Positions 63,605 through 64,000 of a stretch of 64,000 nt of DNA are shown piece by piece. Numbering within the stretch: position 1 is the stretch's first letter; every line of letters begins with the position of its first letter. The DNA is taken from positions 1 to 64,000 of the forward strand of contig CAMSCJ010000001.1 of the NCBI GenBank assembly GCA_947056845.1, read 5' to 3'. Below the pieces are notes generated by a model. That model was given only the letters and a program-made list of their open reading frames with translations, did no database searches and was not told where the DNA came from. The DNA is from an uncultured Mycoplasmatota bacterium (GTDB taxonomy: Bacteria > Bacillota_I > Bacilli_A > RF39 > UBA660). Both the position numbers and the translations under genes were made by a program.

Positions 63605-64000
63605 TTATAAAGTACTTATTTCTTCGTTGGTTAAACCAGTTATTTTTGAAACAATGCTGATATCTATATTTTCCGTTAACATCAATTTTGCAATTTCTAT
63701 TTTCCCCTCTCTTTTTCCCTCTCTTTTTCCTTCCTTTTTCCCCTCTTCCTTACCATCAATATAAGCATCCTCGTAATGTTCGCTTTCCTCCATCATTAAT
63801 TTTTCAATATCTTCCATCTTCGCATACTCCTCACTATTTAAATTATATCTTTTTATTTCTTCTAAGATTTTCTTGTAAATTTTACTTTTAATTATTTCAT
63901 TTAAATTATTAATATTCTTAGTATTGAATAGATTTATTAATTCATAATATTTATTTTGCCTATTATTTTTATCTACCTTTGTTAAATCAAATATTTGATA
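63605..64000 (-). CDS. Rpn family nuclease, C-terminal part (runs off right edge)
   Basis: The frame continues from the window edge with YQIFDLTKVDKNNRQNKYYE, then KIYKKILEEIKRYNLNSEEY and KMEDIEKLMMEESEHYEDAY. Next come a Lys/Glu/Gly repeat (EGKKEGKREGKREGK) and the end IDISIVSKITGLTNEEISTL. This is the C-terminal two fifths of a third Rpn paralogue. The repeat lies where the paralogue at 19869 has GISQGISQG, so this hinge varies by short tandem repeats. Confidence 0.8.
   Translation of the reverse strand, partial: YQIFDLTKVDKNNRQNKYYELINLFNTKNINNLNEIIKSKIYKKILEEIKRYNLNSEEYAKMEDIEKLMMEESEHYEDAYIDGKEEGKKEGKREGKREGKIEIAKLMLTENIDISIVSKITGLTNEEISTL

Noticed and set aside
63700-63760. Short tandem repeat as part of a CRISPR array
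   Set aside because: The TTTTCCCTCTC-type repeat encodes the Lys/Glu/Gly hinge of an Rpn protein, has no spacers and lies in frame.
1-64000. tRNA, rRNA, SRP RNA, riboswitch or T-box elements
   Set aside because: No sequence matching their conserved cores was recognised by eye; short or divergent examples could have been missed.

Overview
The window is about 64 kb of very AT-rich DNA from a spore-forming Firmicute, most like an uncultured gut lineage of Bacilli/Erysipelotrichia. Reasons: Gram-positive ribosome binding sites (AGGAGG, GGTGAT), ATG/GTG/TTG starts, TGA used as a stop (so not the mycoplasma code), sporulation genes (sigF with a spoIIAA-like gene, spoVACDE, sigK, a dacF-type carboxypeptidase, a cotD-like coat gene), no outer-membrane genes, and families common in gut metagenomes (pseudopilin-like surface proteins, Rpn nucleases, RHS toxins). 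No rRNA, tRNA or CRISPR array was recognised.

Layout. 0-12.6 kb: housekeeping genes (YgjP-type hydrolase, YfcC-type carrier, radical SAM protein, uvrA, dxs), plus a 615-residue gene of unknown function lying between two copies of the uvrA 3' end. 12.7-18.5 kb: a sporulation block with the spoVAC-VAD-VAE operon behind a SigG-type promoter, and a spoIIAA-like/sigF pair behind Spo0A boxes. That pair has no spoIIAB, and the STAS protein lacks the phosphorylated serine. Between the two sits an unannotated type I toxin-antitoxin-like locus: a 29-residue hydrophobic peptide and a convergent antisense RNA. 18.6-22.2 kb: two tandem pseudopilin-like genes with near-identical 5' halves separated by an Rpn nuclease; a third starts at the left edge. 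22.2-33.6 kb: PadR/DUF1700 pair, Fic proteins, sigK, a VanY-like pseudoenzyme, an AAA_14 ATPase, a HAD-like protein, dacF and two surface proteins, with remnants of HAD and dacF genes.

33.4-51 kb: a minus-strand polymorphic toxin island. A phage-Gp10-like collar protein precedes a 2074-residue RHS/YD-repeat protein. Downstream come its presumed membrane immunity protein and three orphan RHS-core/tip cassettes carrying near-identical core DNA. Among them are a second copy of the main toxin tip with its immunity gene, four paralogues of one putative immunity family (one with a nonsense mutation), RDD proteins, a DUF3997-like lipoprotein and a DUF2691-like protein. The RHS protein has no visible signal peptide.

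51-64 kb: a zincin-like gene split by a frameshift in an A8 tract, an intact VanY-like peptidase, an M29 aminopeptidase, an RluA pseudouridine synthase, a frameshifted double-HTH regulator, ffh and the edge of a third Rpn gene. The most striking feature is at 56.63-61.66 kb: a cotD-like spore coat gene cut in two by a 4.7 kb element carrying a large serine recombinase, mazEF, a Fic gene and a gluzincin. Removing the DNA between the two candidate att cores restores a 107-codon coat reading frame and gives a circle junction with a perfect 14-bp palindrome. This is the organisation expected of a skin-like, possibly developmentally excised, element.
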